Assembly (NCBI RefSeq): GCF_020181355.1
Contig: NZ_CP084004.1
Span: 1-64,000 of the forward strand
Source: Collinsella aerofaciens
GTDB lineage: Bacteria; Actinomycetota; Coriobacteriia; Coriobacteriales; Coriobacteriaceae
Direction: 5' to 3'
DNA: 64,000 nucleotides
Part shown: in pieces, positions 43,173 through 51,765 of the stretch
Numbering within the stretch: position 1 is the stretch's first letter
Layout of the letters: the number at the start of each line of letters is the position of its first letter
Translations under genes and position numbers: made by a program
The notes under the pieces: model-generated
Told to the model about the DNA's origin: nothing
What the model saw: only the letters and a program-made list of their open reading frames with translations
Database searches by the model: none

Positions 43173-44981
43173 CTAGCACGCCCCCTCATTGGGCATCGAC
43201 CAGGCGTGATGGTCGGTATGCAGCAGCTCCTCGGCCAGCGGCGAGAGCGGCGCGCCCAAAAACTCGCGGTAGCACGCCTGGACATCGGGATTCTCGTGCG
43301 AGAAGCGAATATCGGCGTTCGCATCGAGCCCCCACAGCACCTGGCCGCGCTCGGCTGCCAGCTCGCAGCCGTCGTGGATGGGCTGACCGCCGCCACCGAC
43401 GCAGCCGCCCGGGCATGCCATGACCTCAACGAAGTCATAGTTCACGCGGCCGTCGCGAATCGCGTCGAGCAGGCGGGCGGCGTTGCCCAACCCGTGCGCC
43501 ACGGCGACGCGCACCTTGGTGCCATCGATATCGGCCACAGCTTCCTTCCAGCCGTCGAGTCCGCGCACGTCGGTAAAGAAATCCGCATCCGGGTTCTTGC
43601 CCGTCACCAGGTAATAGGCCGAGCGCACGGCAGCCTCCATCACGCCGCCCGTGGCGCCAAAGATCACGCCCGCGCCCGTGCCAAAGCCCAGCGGCGTATC
43701 GAGCGGCTCCTCGACCAGCGTGTCCACGCTCACGTGGCTTGCGCGGATCATGCGCACCATCTCGCGCACCGTCAGTGCAACGTCCACATCGGGCGCACCG
43801 CCCTCGCCCACCATGTTCGGCAGCGCGCACTCGGCCTTCTTGGCTGTGCACGGCATCACGGACACCACGAACAGGTGCTCGGGCTCCACGCCCAGCACCT
43901 TGGCGTAGTACGTCTTGGCGATGGCGCCAAACATCTGCTGCGGCGACTTGGACGTAGACAGGCTGTCGACAAACTCCGGATAGCGCGCCTTCACAAAGCG
44001 CACCCAGCCCGGGCAGCAGCTCGTAAACATGGGCCAGCCGCGGCTGTCGCCCTCGCCCTTGGCGGCGCCCAGGCGCTCGAGCAGCTCGGAGCCCTCCTCC
44101 ATGATGGTGAGGTCGGCCGAGAAATCAGTATCGAACACGTACTCAAAGCCAACGCGGCGCAGCGCGCAGGCCAGGCGCTCAACGGTTGCCTCCTCGCGCG
44201 AAATGCCGAGTTCCTCGCCCCAGGCGCTACGCACGGCCGGCGCAATCTGCACCAGCACGATCTTGTCGGGATCGGCGATGGCGTCAAACACGGTCTCGGT
44301 GTCGTCGCGCTCGCGCAGCGCGCCCGTCGGGCAATGCGTGATGCACTGGCCGCACGCGACGCAATCGGTCTTGCCGATCGGCACGCGCCCGCGGGTGCCC
44401 ACGGCGGTATGCGTGGCGCGGTTGGTCAGGTCCCAAATCCCTAGGCCCTGTACGCTCTCGCACACCTTGATGCAGCGCATGCATTTAATGCACTTGTCGT
44501 TTTCGCGGATGATGGGGAAATCGAAATCCCAGCCCTCGCCCGCCAAATGCCTTTGATACGGCAGATAGAAAATGCCCAGGTCGTTGGCAATGGTCTGCAG
44601 GTTGCAGTTACCGCTGCGCACACAGCTCGTGCAGCGTGAATCGTGCTGCGAAAGCAGCAGCTGCACGTTGGTGCGGCGCGCCTCGCGGGCCTTGGGGCTG
44701 TTGGTGTGGACCACCATGCCATCGAGCACGTAGTTGTTGCAGGCGGCAACCAGCTGGTCGCAGCCCTCAACCTCGACCACGCACACGCGGCAGCCGCCGA
44801 TCTCGTTCAGATCGCGCAGGTAGCACAGGGTGGGAATCTGGATGCCGACGGACTTGGCCGCGTCCAGGATCGTGGTGTGCTCGGGCACCACGACCTCGCA
44901 ATTATCGATAGTGAGCTTGACCATATTGAGTGCTCCGCTTTCGGTGTTATCGCTGACAGTGGGGTTGTTGAGCTCTACCAT
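43173..44981 (-). CDS. [FeFe] hydrogenase catalytic subunit
   Basis: 602 residues from ATG 44981, overlapping the stop of the upstream gene; ATG 44924 (583 residues) also has a fair GGAG site. It makes or uses H2. The N-terminal [2Fe-2S] domain (CYLRDLNEIGGCRVC) is followed by the His-Cys3 cluster (HDSRCTSCVRSGNC), two [4Fe-4S] sites (CIKCMRCIKVC, CVACGQCITHCP) and the H-cluster motifs L1 TSCCPGW, L2 MPCTAKKAE and L3 MACPGGCVGGGGQP. All are intact. Maturation genes are not in the window. The partner is probably the flavoprotein encoded just upstream. Confidence 0.95.
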   Translation of the reverse strand: MVELNNPTVSDNTESGALNMVKLTIDNCEVVVPEHTTILDAAKSVGIQIPTLCYLRDLNEIGGCRVCVVEVEGCDQLVAACNNYVLDGMVVHTNSPKAREARRTNVQLLLSQHDSRCTSCVRSGNCNLQTIANDLGIFYLPYQRHLAGEGWDFDFPIIRENDKCIKCMRCIKVCESVQGLGIWDLTNRATHTAVGTRGRVPIGKTDCVACGQCITHCPTGALRERDDTETVFDAIADPDKIVLVQIAPAVRSAWGEELGISREEATVERLACALRRVGFEYVFDTDFSADLTIMEEGSELLERLGAAKGEGDSRGWPMFTSCCPGWVRFVKARYPEFVDSLSTSKSPQQMFGAIAKTYYAKVLGVEPEHLFVVSVMPCTAKKAECALPNMVGEGGAPDVDVALTVREMVRMIRASHVSVDTLVEEPLDTPLGFGTGAGVIFGATGGVMEAAVRSAYYLVTGKNPDADFFTDVRGLDGWKEAVADIDGTKVRVAVAHGLGNAARLLDAIRDGRVNYDFVEVMACPGGCVGGGGQPIHDGCELAAERGQVLWGLDANADIRFSHENPDVQACYREFLGAPLSPLAEELLHTDHHAWSMPNEGAC

Positions 44982-46807
44982 TCCAGGTTCCTCCCTCCGC
45001 GGAACGCGCCAAAACCAAAGTGGTCGCAACGCAGGCAGCGGCTTGCCTCCTGGCGCGCCTCCTCCTCGGTAAGGCCCTGCTCGACCAGATTCCAATCGTG
45101 AATACGCTCGCCGGCCTCGCGCTCACCCAGCTCGCAGCGGCCGCACTCGTGCTTGCCCTTAAACTGAACGGTCGGCAGCTCCACGTCGAGCTTGATCTTG
45201 TGGTCAAAGCCCAGGTAGCGGTCGATATTTGCCGAAGCAACGCGGCCGGCGTTGATGGCCCGGATGACGGTGGCGGGACCGGTCTGGCAGTCACCGCCGC
45301 TAAAGAGGCCATCGAAGTTAGGCACGGCGCCATCCGAATCGGTGACCACGCAGCCCCACTTGCAGGCGATGCCCATGTCCTCAAACGGCTTGGAATCGAT
45401 GTCCTGGCCAATGGCCACAAACACGCGCTCGCAGGGAATGACGCGCTCGGGCGTGGCGGCGGCACGCGGGGCCGGACGCCCACGACGGGGCTCGCCGATA
45501 ATCTGTGGCTGCACGCGCAGGCCGCTCACGCGACCCTCCTCACCCGTCTCGATAGCGAGCGGTGCGGTGAGCTCCAGAACCTCGCAGCCCTCGGCCTGAG
45601 CGCCGGCAATCTCGGCATCCTGGGCCGTCATGTCGCAGATGCGACGGCGGTAGACGATGCTTACCTTTTCGGCACCGCAGCGCACGGCAGAGCGTGCCAC
45701 GTCCATGGCCACATTGCCGCCGCCGATGACGCACACGCGCTGGCCGCTCAGGTCGGGCAGCTCGTCGTCGCCGATGGCGCGCAGCATCTTGACGGCCGAC
45801 TCCACGCCGAGCGCCTCTTCGCCCGGAAGGCCGAGCTTCTTATCGCTGTGGGCACCAATGGCCAGGTAGACGGCATCGAACTCGTCGCGCAGGCGGGCAA
45901 GTTCCTCGCCATTGACGGAGTGGTCGAGCTCCACGTCGATGCCGGCACTCAAGATCCAGTCAATCTCGGCCTGCAGGCGCTCGCGCGGCAGACGGTAGCT
46001 GGGAATGCCATAGCGCAGCATGCCGCCCAAGTGGTGACGCTGCTCAAAAATGGTCACCTTGTGGCCCATCACGGCCAAGTAATAGGCACAGGAAAGGCCG
46101 GCCGGGCCGCCGCCGATCACGGCGACGTGCTTACCGGTGTTGTCCACCACATGCGGCTTGTGGTCGTTGAGGTCACTGTGCTCAACGGCAAAACGCTTGA
46201 GGGCAAGGATGTTCATGGGATCGTCGACCATGCCGCGACGGCAGTGCATCTCACAGGGATGCTCGCACACCAGGCCGCAAACGAGCGGCAGCGGGTTGTT
46301 CTTGCGGATGACCTTGACGGCATCGGCATAGCGGCCGGCCTCGACCAGCGAAATGTAACCGGGAATGTCGACGTGCGCCGGGCAGCCCGAGACGCACGGG
46401 ACGCGGGCCTCGCGGTCAAAGCCACAGGAGTGCTCGCGGATGTGGTGCTCAAAGTCGTCGCGGAAACCGCGGATAGCCGTAAGCGCCATGGCGCCGGCCT
46501 CGTAACCGATGGCGCAGTCGCTCGAAAGATAGATGGTGCGGGCGGTGCGCTCAATCAAGTTGAGCGTGGACTCGTCGGCGCGGCCCTCGAGCACATCGGC
46601 GAGCAGGTCGCTCAGCGCGCTCAGGCCCACGCGGCAGGGCGTGCACTTGCCGCAGCTCTGGGTGGAGCACAGGTTGACGAGCGCCGCCGTAAACTCGACG
46701 GGGCACGGGGCGAGCGAACTCACCGCCAGACGACGTCCGAGTGCATCGTGCAGGTCGTCCATGACGGCCTGAGCGTGGCTGCGTTCCATTACGTGCAGTC
46801 GAGCCAT
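44975..46807 (-). CDS. NuoF-tail / GltD-like fusion flavoprotein, hydrogenase partner
   Basis: 610 residues from ATG 46807 (AGAGGGGA upstream). The first about 125 residues correspond to the C-terminal iron-sulfur part of NuoF (STQSCGKCTPCRVGLSAL ... FRDDFEHHI), without the NADH/FMN domain. Then comes a GltD/NfnB-like part: CPAHVDIPGYISLVEAGRY with four Cys for Fe-S, the FAD site VIGGGPAGLSCAYYLA, the NAD(P) site VIGGGNVAMDVARSAVR, and FSGGDCQTGPATVIRAI. A C-terminal CGRCELGE and ASRCLRCDHFG suggest further clusters. It likely passes electrons between NAD(P)H and hydrogenase. It heads the operon. Confidence 0.9.
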   Translation of the reverse strand: MARLHVMERSHAQAVMDDLHDALGRRLAVSSLAPCPVEFTAALVNLCSTQSCGKCTPCRVGLSALSDLLADVLEGRADESTLNLIERTARTIYLSSDCAIGYEAGAMALTAIRGFRDDFEHHIREHSCGFDREARVPCVSGCPAHVDIPGYISLVEAGRYADAVKVIRKNNPLPLVCGLVCEHPCEMHCRRGMVDDPMNILALKRFAVEHSDLNDHKPHVVDNTGKHVAVIGGGPAGLSCAYYLAVMGHKVTIFEQRHHLGGMLRYGIPSYRLPRERLQAEIDWILSAGIDVELDHSVNGEELARLRDEFDAVYLAIGAHSDKKLGLPGEEALGVESAVKMLRAIGDDELPDLSGQRVCVIGGGNVAMDVARSAVRCGAEKVSIVYRRRICDMTAQDAEIAGAQAEGCEVLELTAPLAIETGEEGRVSGLRVQPQIIGEPRRGRPAPRAAATPERVIPCERVFVAIGQDIDSKPFEDMGIACKWGCVVTDSDGAVPNFDGLFSGGDCQTGPATVIRAINAGRVASANIDRYLGFDHKIKLDVELPTVQFKGKHECGRCELGEREAGERIHDWNLVEQGLTEEEARQEASRCLRCDHFGFGAFRGGRNLEW

Positions 46808-46934
46808 AAGGTCCCCTCTCACATGGCAGCCCGGAGGCGAGGCCGGGCGAAATTGCTACACGCACAACACTGACCTAAAAAGTTGTGAGGTCTCCATACG
46901 GTTCGGCAGGCGGTATAAAATGTCACCCTCAGCG

Positions 46935-46957
46935 GTGAAATAGAACATTACCGCAGA
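46935..46957. repeat. short GCGGTGAAATA palindrome
   Basis: GCGGTGAAATAGAACATTACCGC has GCGGT/ACCGC ends and shares GCGGTGAAATAG with the four larger palindromes. It may be a decayed copy, 128 bases upstream of the NuoF/GltD start. Confidence 0.35.
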
Positions 46958-46994
46958 TAAATGCCATATTTGATAAAACGCGTTACCAAACGAC

Positions 46995-47030
46995 AATGCC
47001 CCGCCCACGCAATCACGTGGACGGGGCATT
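46995..47030 (-). terminator. hairpin terminator of the GH4/PTS operon
   Basis: Fifteen-base arms (46995-47009 and 47016-47030) with one mismatch, 33 bases past the GH4 stop. The T tail on the minus strand is weak. Confidence 0.65.
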
Positions 47031-47063
47031 GATCATGGTATGCGGCCAGCGACCCTGCTGCTT

Positions 47064-48446
47064 TTATTTAAGCTCAGGCCAGTAACCCTTGTTGGCCTCG
47101 ATCATGTCGTCGAGAACTTCCTTGGCGACCTTCATCGAAGGTACGGTCTTGTTCAGCGTAAAGGCCTTGAGCGCCTTCTCATACGAACCCTCGATCGTAG
47201 CCTCGACCACGAGCTTCTCGGAGTTCAGCTGCTGCATCATGAGGCCCTGCTGGAACAGAGGAATGTTGTCGCGGCTGATGACCTCGGGGCCGTTCTTGCC
47301 AATGTAGGCAGGCAGCTCGACCATAGCGTCGTAGGGCATGTTGGGGATAGCGCCCTTGTTCTCGCAAATGACCAGGAAGCGCTGCTTGGTGTCGTTCTTC
47401 AGAGCGATAGCCAGGTCGGCAATCCAGTCGCCGTGGCTGCCCGCATAGAACGTGCTCTCGTCGATCTCGCCCGTCTTCTCGTAGTGATCGATGCCGTCGA
47501 AGAGGTTCTTCTCGCGCGTCTCCTCAACCTCGTTAGCACGGGTGCGCTCGGGGTTGGAATGCTCGACGAATTCCTTCTGCTGCAGGTAGTAGTTCAGATA
47601 CGTGTTGGGCAGGTACTCCGGGAAGCACTCCATAATCTCGTACTCGCCCTTCCAGACGTAGTACCAGCTGCCCTTGGTGTGACGGTTCTGCTCGGGATGC
47701 TCGTCGGTGGCCTCCTCGGGCTTCTTTGCCATGAGCGAGCCCATGCCCTTGAGGTAGGAGTCGGGCAGCAGGATCTGGTGCTCCTTGATGTACTCGCGCA
47801 GCTGCGGGAGCACCTCCTCGCCCTTGTGGCGGATCGAGGTGAACCAACCAAAGTGGTTGAGGCCAAAGTAATCGTACTCGACATCCTTCTTGTCGATATC
47901 GAGCGCGGCGCAAACCACGTCGATGATCGCGATCGGCATGTCGCAGATGTTGATGATGCGAGCGTTGGGACGCAGCACACGGCAGCCCTCGGAGACGATG
48001 GCAGCAGGGTTGGAGTAGTTGAGAATCCAGTAATCCTTCTTGGCGTACTTCTCAACGTCATCGATCAGCTCGACCATGGGGAAGATGGTGCGCATGCCGT
48101 AGGCAAGGCCGCCGCAACCGCAAGTCTCCTGGCCCACGCAGCCGTGACGCAGCGGAATCTTCTCGTCCTGCTCGCGCATGGCGTAGCCGCCCACGCGCAT
48201 CTGGGCAAACACGAAGCTCGCGTCGGTAAAAGCCGTCTTTTTGTCGGTGGTCACCGTGAGCTTGATGTCCAGGCCGAGGTCCTCGTGCAAAATCCAGTCC
48301 ACGAGCACGCCGACCTTGCGCTGGCGCTCCTCGTTGATGTCGTACAGACGAATCTCGTCAACGTCGAGCTCGTCCTTGCGCAGGGCGATGGACTTGACGA
48401 TGCCGGGGGTAAAGGTGGATCCGCCACCACACAGAGTAATGATCAT
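47064..48446 (-). CDS. glvA: GH4 6-phospho-alpha-glucosidase
   Basis: 460 residues. GH4 enzymes use NAD+ and Mn2+ to hydrolyse phosphorylated disaccharides by an oxidation-elimination route. Visible are the NAD site ITLCGGGSTFTPGIVKSI, GCVGQETCGCGGLAYGMRTI, and NYSNPAAIVSEG. The diagnostic ICDMPIAI (the CDMP motif marks alpha-glucosidases; beta types have CNxP) is followed by GLNHFGWFTSI with the metal His. AAGGAGC precedes the ATG. It lies three bases after the EIICB gene, so it hydrolyses the sugar-6-phosphate delivered by that permease. Confidence 0.94.
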   Translation of the reverse strand: MIITLCGGGSTFTPGIVKSIALRKDELDVDEIRLYDINEERQRKVGVLVDWILHEDLGLDIKLTVTTDKKTAFTDASFVFAQMRVGGYAMREQDEKIPLRHGCVGQETCGCGGLAYGMRTIFPMVELIDDVEKYAKKDYWILNYSNPAAIVSEGCRVLRPNARIINICDMPIAIIDVVCAALDIDKKDVEYDYFGLNHFGWFTSIRHKGEEVLPQLREYIKEHQILLPDSYLKGMGSLMAKKPEEATDEHPEQNRHTKGSWYYVWKGEYEIMECFPEYLPNTYLNYYLQQKEFVEHSNPERTRANEVEETREKNLFDGIDHYEKTGEIDESTFYAGSHGDWIADLAIALKNDTKQRFLVICENKGAIPNMPYDAMVELPAYIGKNGPEVISRDNIPLFQQGLMMQQLNSEKLVVEATIEGSYEKALKAFTLNKTVPSMKVAKEVLDDMIEANKGYWPELK

Positions 48447-48449
48447 TGT

Positions 48450-50066
48450 TTACTGCTCCTTCTCAATTGCGTTTTCGACCTTGTCGCGCATCTCGGCGAC
48501 CTTCATGCCAAAGATGATCTGGATATTATTGCCGTTGCGGTTGATGCCGCTGTTGGGCACGTGGTTGATGAGGTCCTCATTGATGAGGTCCGGGTTCTTA
48601 ACGTTCACGCGGAGACGCGTAAAGCAGTTCTCGAGCTCCTCGATGTTGTCCTTGCCGCCAAGACCTGCGACCAGGTCGGCAATACCTGCATCGACGCCCT
48701 CTGCGGGAGCCGCGGCAACGGCGCCCTGCTTCACCGCGACAGATGCGGCGGCCTCGCCCTCGGCAACGGACTCGGCGAGCTCGGACTCCTCCTCGCGACC
48801 AGGCGTGTGGAGGTTGAGCTTCTTAATAAGGAAGGTGAAGAGGAAGAAGTACAGAGCGGCGTTAACGACTCCAAGCACCAGCATAACCGGCCAGTTGGTC
48901 TTGTCGACACCGAGGACCAGGTTGGAAACCACGATGTTGATGATGCCGCCTGCAGTCGAAGCGGGCACGGAGAGGACCTTGAGCAGAACCAGGAAGATGC
49001 CGGAAAGAACCGAGTGAACGACAAAGAGCACGGGAGCGGCAAAGACAAAGAGGAAGTCCATGGGCTCGGTCACGCAGGAGAGCACGGCGGTGATGATCAG
49101 CGGGATGATAACGGCCTTGGTCTTATCCTTGTTCCCCTTGTAGGCGGTGACGATAAAGGCGAGGCCGATGCCGATGTAGGGCCACAGATTGTTGAAGGTG
49201 TAGCTGTTGAAGTAGGTGCTATCGGAGAAGGGCTGGCCCGTCATTGCCATCTCGGCAACACGGATGGGATAGGCGCCGGCGATAACCTGATCACCCAGCG
49301 TCAGGGTGCCACCCACATCGGAGAACTGGAACGGGGTGTAGATGAGGTGGTGCAGACCGGTGGGAACGAGCAGCTTGTTGAGCATGCCGTAGATAAACAG
49401 ACCGATGTTGCCCGACTCCTTAATGATGCCGGCAACGGAGGAGATGGCACCCTGAACCGGAGGCCAAACGATGCAGAACCCAGCGCCCATGATCCAGGAA
49501 ATGATGATCATGATCAGGAACGGGAAGCGAACGCCCGAGAACATCGAAAGGGCAATGGAGAACTGCTTGTTCGAGTACTTGTTGAACACGGCACCGGTGA
49601 TGCAACCGAGAATAATGCCGCCGAACACGCCGGTATCGAGCACCTGAATGCCCATAACGGTGGCCTGGCCGGTTCCGGTAAGACCGAGCATGCCGCTCGC
49701 ATCGGCAAGAGAGCCGGTGGCGTTGAGCACGATGTTGTTAGCCTGCAGGAACAGGAAGAACGACATCAGGGCAATCAGCGAAGCATGGCCCTTGTTCTTC
49801 TTTGCCATGGCGCCGGCGATGCCCACGCAGAACAGAATCGAGAGGTTGTTGATGATAAACATCAGCGACTGATAGACAACGGCGCCCACAAGCTGGAACG
49901 GACCGGAGCCCAGTACGGGGACCAAAGCGCAGATGGTCTTGTTGGTCAGAATGATGCCCACGATGAGCAGGATGCCGGCAACCGAGAGATACATCATCGG
50001 CTGGACGATCGACTTCGCAAACACCTCCAACGGCGCTTTGAAATTGAACTTCTTTTTTGCGGTCAT
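48450..50066 (-). CDS. glvC: PTS alpha-glucoside/maltose-type EIICB permease
   Basis: 538 residues from ATG 50066 (GGGGAG upstream). The IIC domain has about ten helices (MYLSVAGILLIVGIILTN; FCVGIAGAMAKKNKGHASLIAL; GLHHLIYTPFQF; CVTEPMDFLFVFAAPVLFVVH). An acidic Ala-rich linker joins it to the IIB domain with the phosphorylated Cys in LENCFTRLRVNVKN. It takes up and phosphorylates an alpha-glucoside such as maltose; EIIA is encoded upstream in the operon and the GH4 hydrolase downstream. Confidence 0.93.
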   Translation of the reverse strand: MTAKKKFNFKAPLEVFAKSIVQPMMYLSVAGILLIVGIILTNKTICALVPVLGSGPFQLVGAVVYQSLMFIINNLSILFCVGIAGAMAKKNKGHASLIALMSFFLFLQANNIVLNATGSLADASGMLGLTGTGQATVMGIQVLDTGVFGGIILGCITGAVFNKYSNKQFSIALSMFSGVRFPFLIMIIISWIMGAGFCIVWPPVQGAISSVAGIIKESGNIGLFIYGMLNKLLVPTGLHHLIYTPFQFSDVGGTLTLGDQVIAGAYPIRVAEMAMTGQPFSDSTYFNSYTFNNLWPYIGIGLAFIVTAYKGNKDKTKAVIIPLIITAVLSCVTEPMDFLFVFAAPVLFVVHSVLSGIFLVLLKVLSVPASTAGGIINIVVSNLVLGVDKTNWPVMLVLGVVNAALYFFLFTFLIKKLNLHTPGREEESELAESVAEGEAAASVAVKQGAVAAAPAEGVDAGIADLVAGLGGKDNIEELENCFTRLRVNVKNPDLINEDLINHVPNSGINRNGNNIQIIFGMKVAEMRDKVENAIEKEQ

Positions 50067-50165
50067 AGCGGTACTCCCCTTCCTTTTCCGCAAATTAAGA
50101 CAGATGTGCCCTAGACAAGACCGTGAGCCTTGCCTTATATCAATCGATGTGTGGGCACGTTATGC

Positions 50166-50792
50166 CTAGAGACCAGGTTCTCCAAGCAGGTTAACAATGT
50201 GATATGCGAGATAGCTCTTCTCGGCATCGGTAACGACAACGTTATAGGTAGACGACAAGTGGGCGGCTATGGCATCCGCACACGAGAATGCACACGGATA
50301 CGCCGTTTCATCGATTCGGAGCAGCGCGTCTCCGTTGATTTGCCCGGCCGTAGGATCGAGCGCTCGCTGTGCGAAAAACTGCAGGTGACGAACGAAACGT
50401 TCGTAAGGCAGCGAGGTGTCATCGAGGGTCGTGGCATAGCGCTCGGAAACAATCGCGAGCACGTCGCGAACAAGCTGGACCGAAACAATCAGACGGTCAG
50501 AGCGCTGCGGCATGGTGGCGTTGACGATATGCAAGGTAATGAAACCCTGCTCTTCTTCGCTCATCTGGATGCCCATATACTCCTTGATAATCTGCAGCGC
50601 ACGGCCCGCAAGCGCATACTCCTTGCGATAGAACTGCTGGATCTCGAGCAGCAACGGGTTCTCGCAGGGAACGCCTTTGCGCTCACGCTCCAAAGCAAGG
50701 CTGATATGGTCTGCGAGAGCAATGAGGATCTTATCGTTGATGTCGGCATTGAGCTCTCGGCGAAGCATCTGAACAATTTCCTCGGAAATCAC
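50166..50792 (-). CDS. LicT/BglG-type antiterminator, PRD1-PRD2 part (frameshifted from the RNA-binding part)
   Basis: 208 residues with both PTS-regulation domains. All four phosphorylatable His are present in context: ADHISLALER and FITLHIVNA (PRD1), ERFVRHLQFF and YLAYHIVNLL (PRD2). In a normal LicT this is continuous with an N-terminal RNA-binding domain, which is encoded here in another frame at 50789-51031. The frames meet at a run of six G (50802-50807, six C in the mRNA). One extra C would restore ...ESIPPVNLVISEEIV. The GTG start at 50792 has no good ribosome site. See the finding on the split. Confidence 0.85.
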   Translation of the reverse strand: MISEEIVQMLRRELNADINDKILIALADHISLALERERKGVPCENPLLLEIQQFYRKEYALAGRALQIIKEYMGIQMSEEEQGFITLHIVNATMPQRSDRLIVSVQLVRDVLAIVSERYATTLDDTSLPYERFVRHLQFFAQRALDPTAGQINGDALLRIDETAYPCAFSCADAIAAHLSSTYNVVVTDAEKSYLAYHIVNLLGEPGL

Positions 50793-51031
50793 GAGGTTGA
50801 CGGGGGGATGGACTCCAAAAGATGTGCCAAGCGGTCAATCGTACGCGAGTCCTGAGAAGTTCCCTCCTGCAACGCGTAGGTCTTTTCGACTGACGCCTCG
50901 TCGATGGCATCGCCGGCATGACGGCCAAAGCAGAGGCCTCGACCGATGACGATGAGCTCGGAGCCATCGTCCGAAGTGACCATTGCGACGTTGTTGTTAA
51001 AAACTCGCTTGATAACCACGGTACCCACCAC
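50789..51031 (-). CDS. LicT/BglG-type antiterminator, CAT RNA-binding part (frameshifted)
   Basis: 80 residues. The first about 55 form the co-antiterminator (CAT) domain: VIKRVFNNNVAMVTSDDGSELIVIGRGLCFGRHAGDAI. The rest (TIDRLAHLLESIPP) is the linker to PRD1, then the frame runs into STS and stop. It starts six bases after the EIIA gene, with GTG 51031, 51028 or 51019 possible. Alone it could bind RNA without PTS control, as isolated CAT domains of LicT do. With the frame restored it would be a normal protein of about 280 residues that relieves termination in the sugar operon. Confidence 0.85.
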   Translation of the reverse strand: MVGTVVIKRVFNNNVAMVTSDDGSELIVIGRGLCFGRHAGDAIDEASVEKTYALQEGTSQDSRTIDRLAHLLESIPPSTS

Positions 51032-51037
51032 AAGAAT

Positions 51038-51550
51038 TTACTCGGAAAGCCAGACGACAGGCTCTTTAACAGCAACAGGGCCGGAAGCATGCTCACGAAG
51101 AGTCGAGTTCTCCGAACGCTCGCACACGATAACGAAGACCGTGGGATCAAAGCCGGCAGCGCGAACCACGTCGAAATCGACCTCGACGAGGGGCTGGCCC
51201 GCGTCGACATGGTCACCCTGGACAACAAGCGCATGGAAGCCCTTGCCCTCAAGCTTAACAGTGTCGATTCCGATGTGCAGCATCACCTGAGCAGAGCTGT
51301 CGTCGGACATGATGCCCAGCGCGTGCTCAGTCGGAAACAGTGCCGCGACAGTACCGGAAACAGGAGCGCACACCGTTCCCTCTTGGGGAACCACGGCAAC
51401 GCCATCGCCCACTGCACGACTGCTAAAAGCGGGGTCATTGGTTTTTTCTAGATTAACAAGCTCGCCGGAAACAGGGGCGAGGATTTCGAACTCGGAAGCT
51501 GCAGTCGTCTGCTTATCCGAGCCGCCCATAAGGCGAGAAAAGAAACCCAT
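51038..51550 (-). CDS. PTS glucose-family EIIA component
   Basis: 170 residues from ATG 51550 (AAGGGA upstream); a further ATG at 51568 lacks a ribosome site. The Crr-type EIIA fold is clear: ILAPVSGELVNLEKTNDPAFSSRAVGDGVAV, the helper His in FPTEHALGIMSDD, and the phosphorylated His in VMLHIGIDTVKLEGKGFHALV. It passes phosphate from HPr to the EIICB protein of this operon, and its state can signal to the antiterminator. First gene of the operon. Confidence 0.95.
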   Translation of the reverse strand: MGFFSRLMGGSDKQTTAASEFEILAPVSGELVNLEKTNDPAFSSRAVGDGVAVVPQEGTVCAPVSGTVAALFPTEHALGIMSDDSSAQVMLHIGIDTVKLEGKGFHALVVQGDHVDAGQPLVEVDFDVVRAAGFDPTVFVIVCERSENSTLREHASGPVAVKEPVVWLSE

Positions 51551-51630
51551 GATGGCATGTCCCTTCATAAATATAGCCCAACCAAAATCAATCGAATGCG
51601 CCCGTTGAGACGCTCGCGATCAAAGACTTT

Positions 51631-51663
51631 GGTTAGGCCCACGTCCGAGGGGACTCGGTAACC
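51631..51663 (-). promoter_or_regulatory. possible antiterminator-binding (RAT-like) hairpin in the PTS leader
   Basis: In the mRNA, GGTTA (from 51663) pairs with TAACC (to 51631), enclosing a second CCGAG/CTCGG hairpin. It lies about 80 bases upstream of EIIA, between a promoter and an imperfect T-followed stem (about 51595-51625), the arrangement of LicT/BglG antitermination leaders. The match to the canonical RAT word is only partial. Confidence 0.4.
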
Positions 51664-51688
51664 TTCCGCATTTCTTTTTACGGGGGTT

Positions 51689-51694
51689 ATTGTA
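51689..51694 (-). promoter_or_regulatory. -10 element of the PTS operon
   Basis: TACAAT on the minus strand, about 140 bases before EIIA. No strong -35 at 17 bp. Confidence 0.45.
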
Positions 51695-51765
51695 GGCAAC
51701 AACAAAGCCAGAATAGTCATTATGACCGGTGAGCGGGTTTTTTTCTTCGATAAACGGTATTTAAG

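Noticed and set aside
47040-50114. Long plus-strand frame across the GH4 and PTS genes
   Set aside because: Antisense to glvA and the EIICB gene; no ribosome site or domain.
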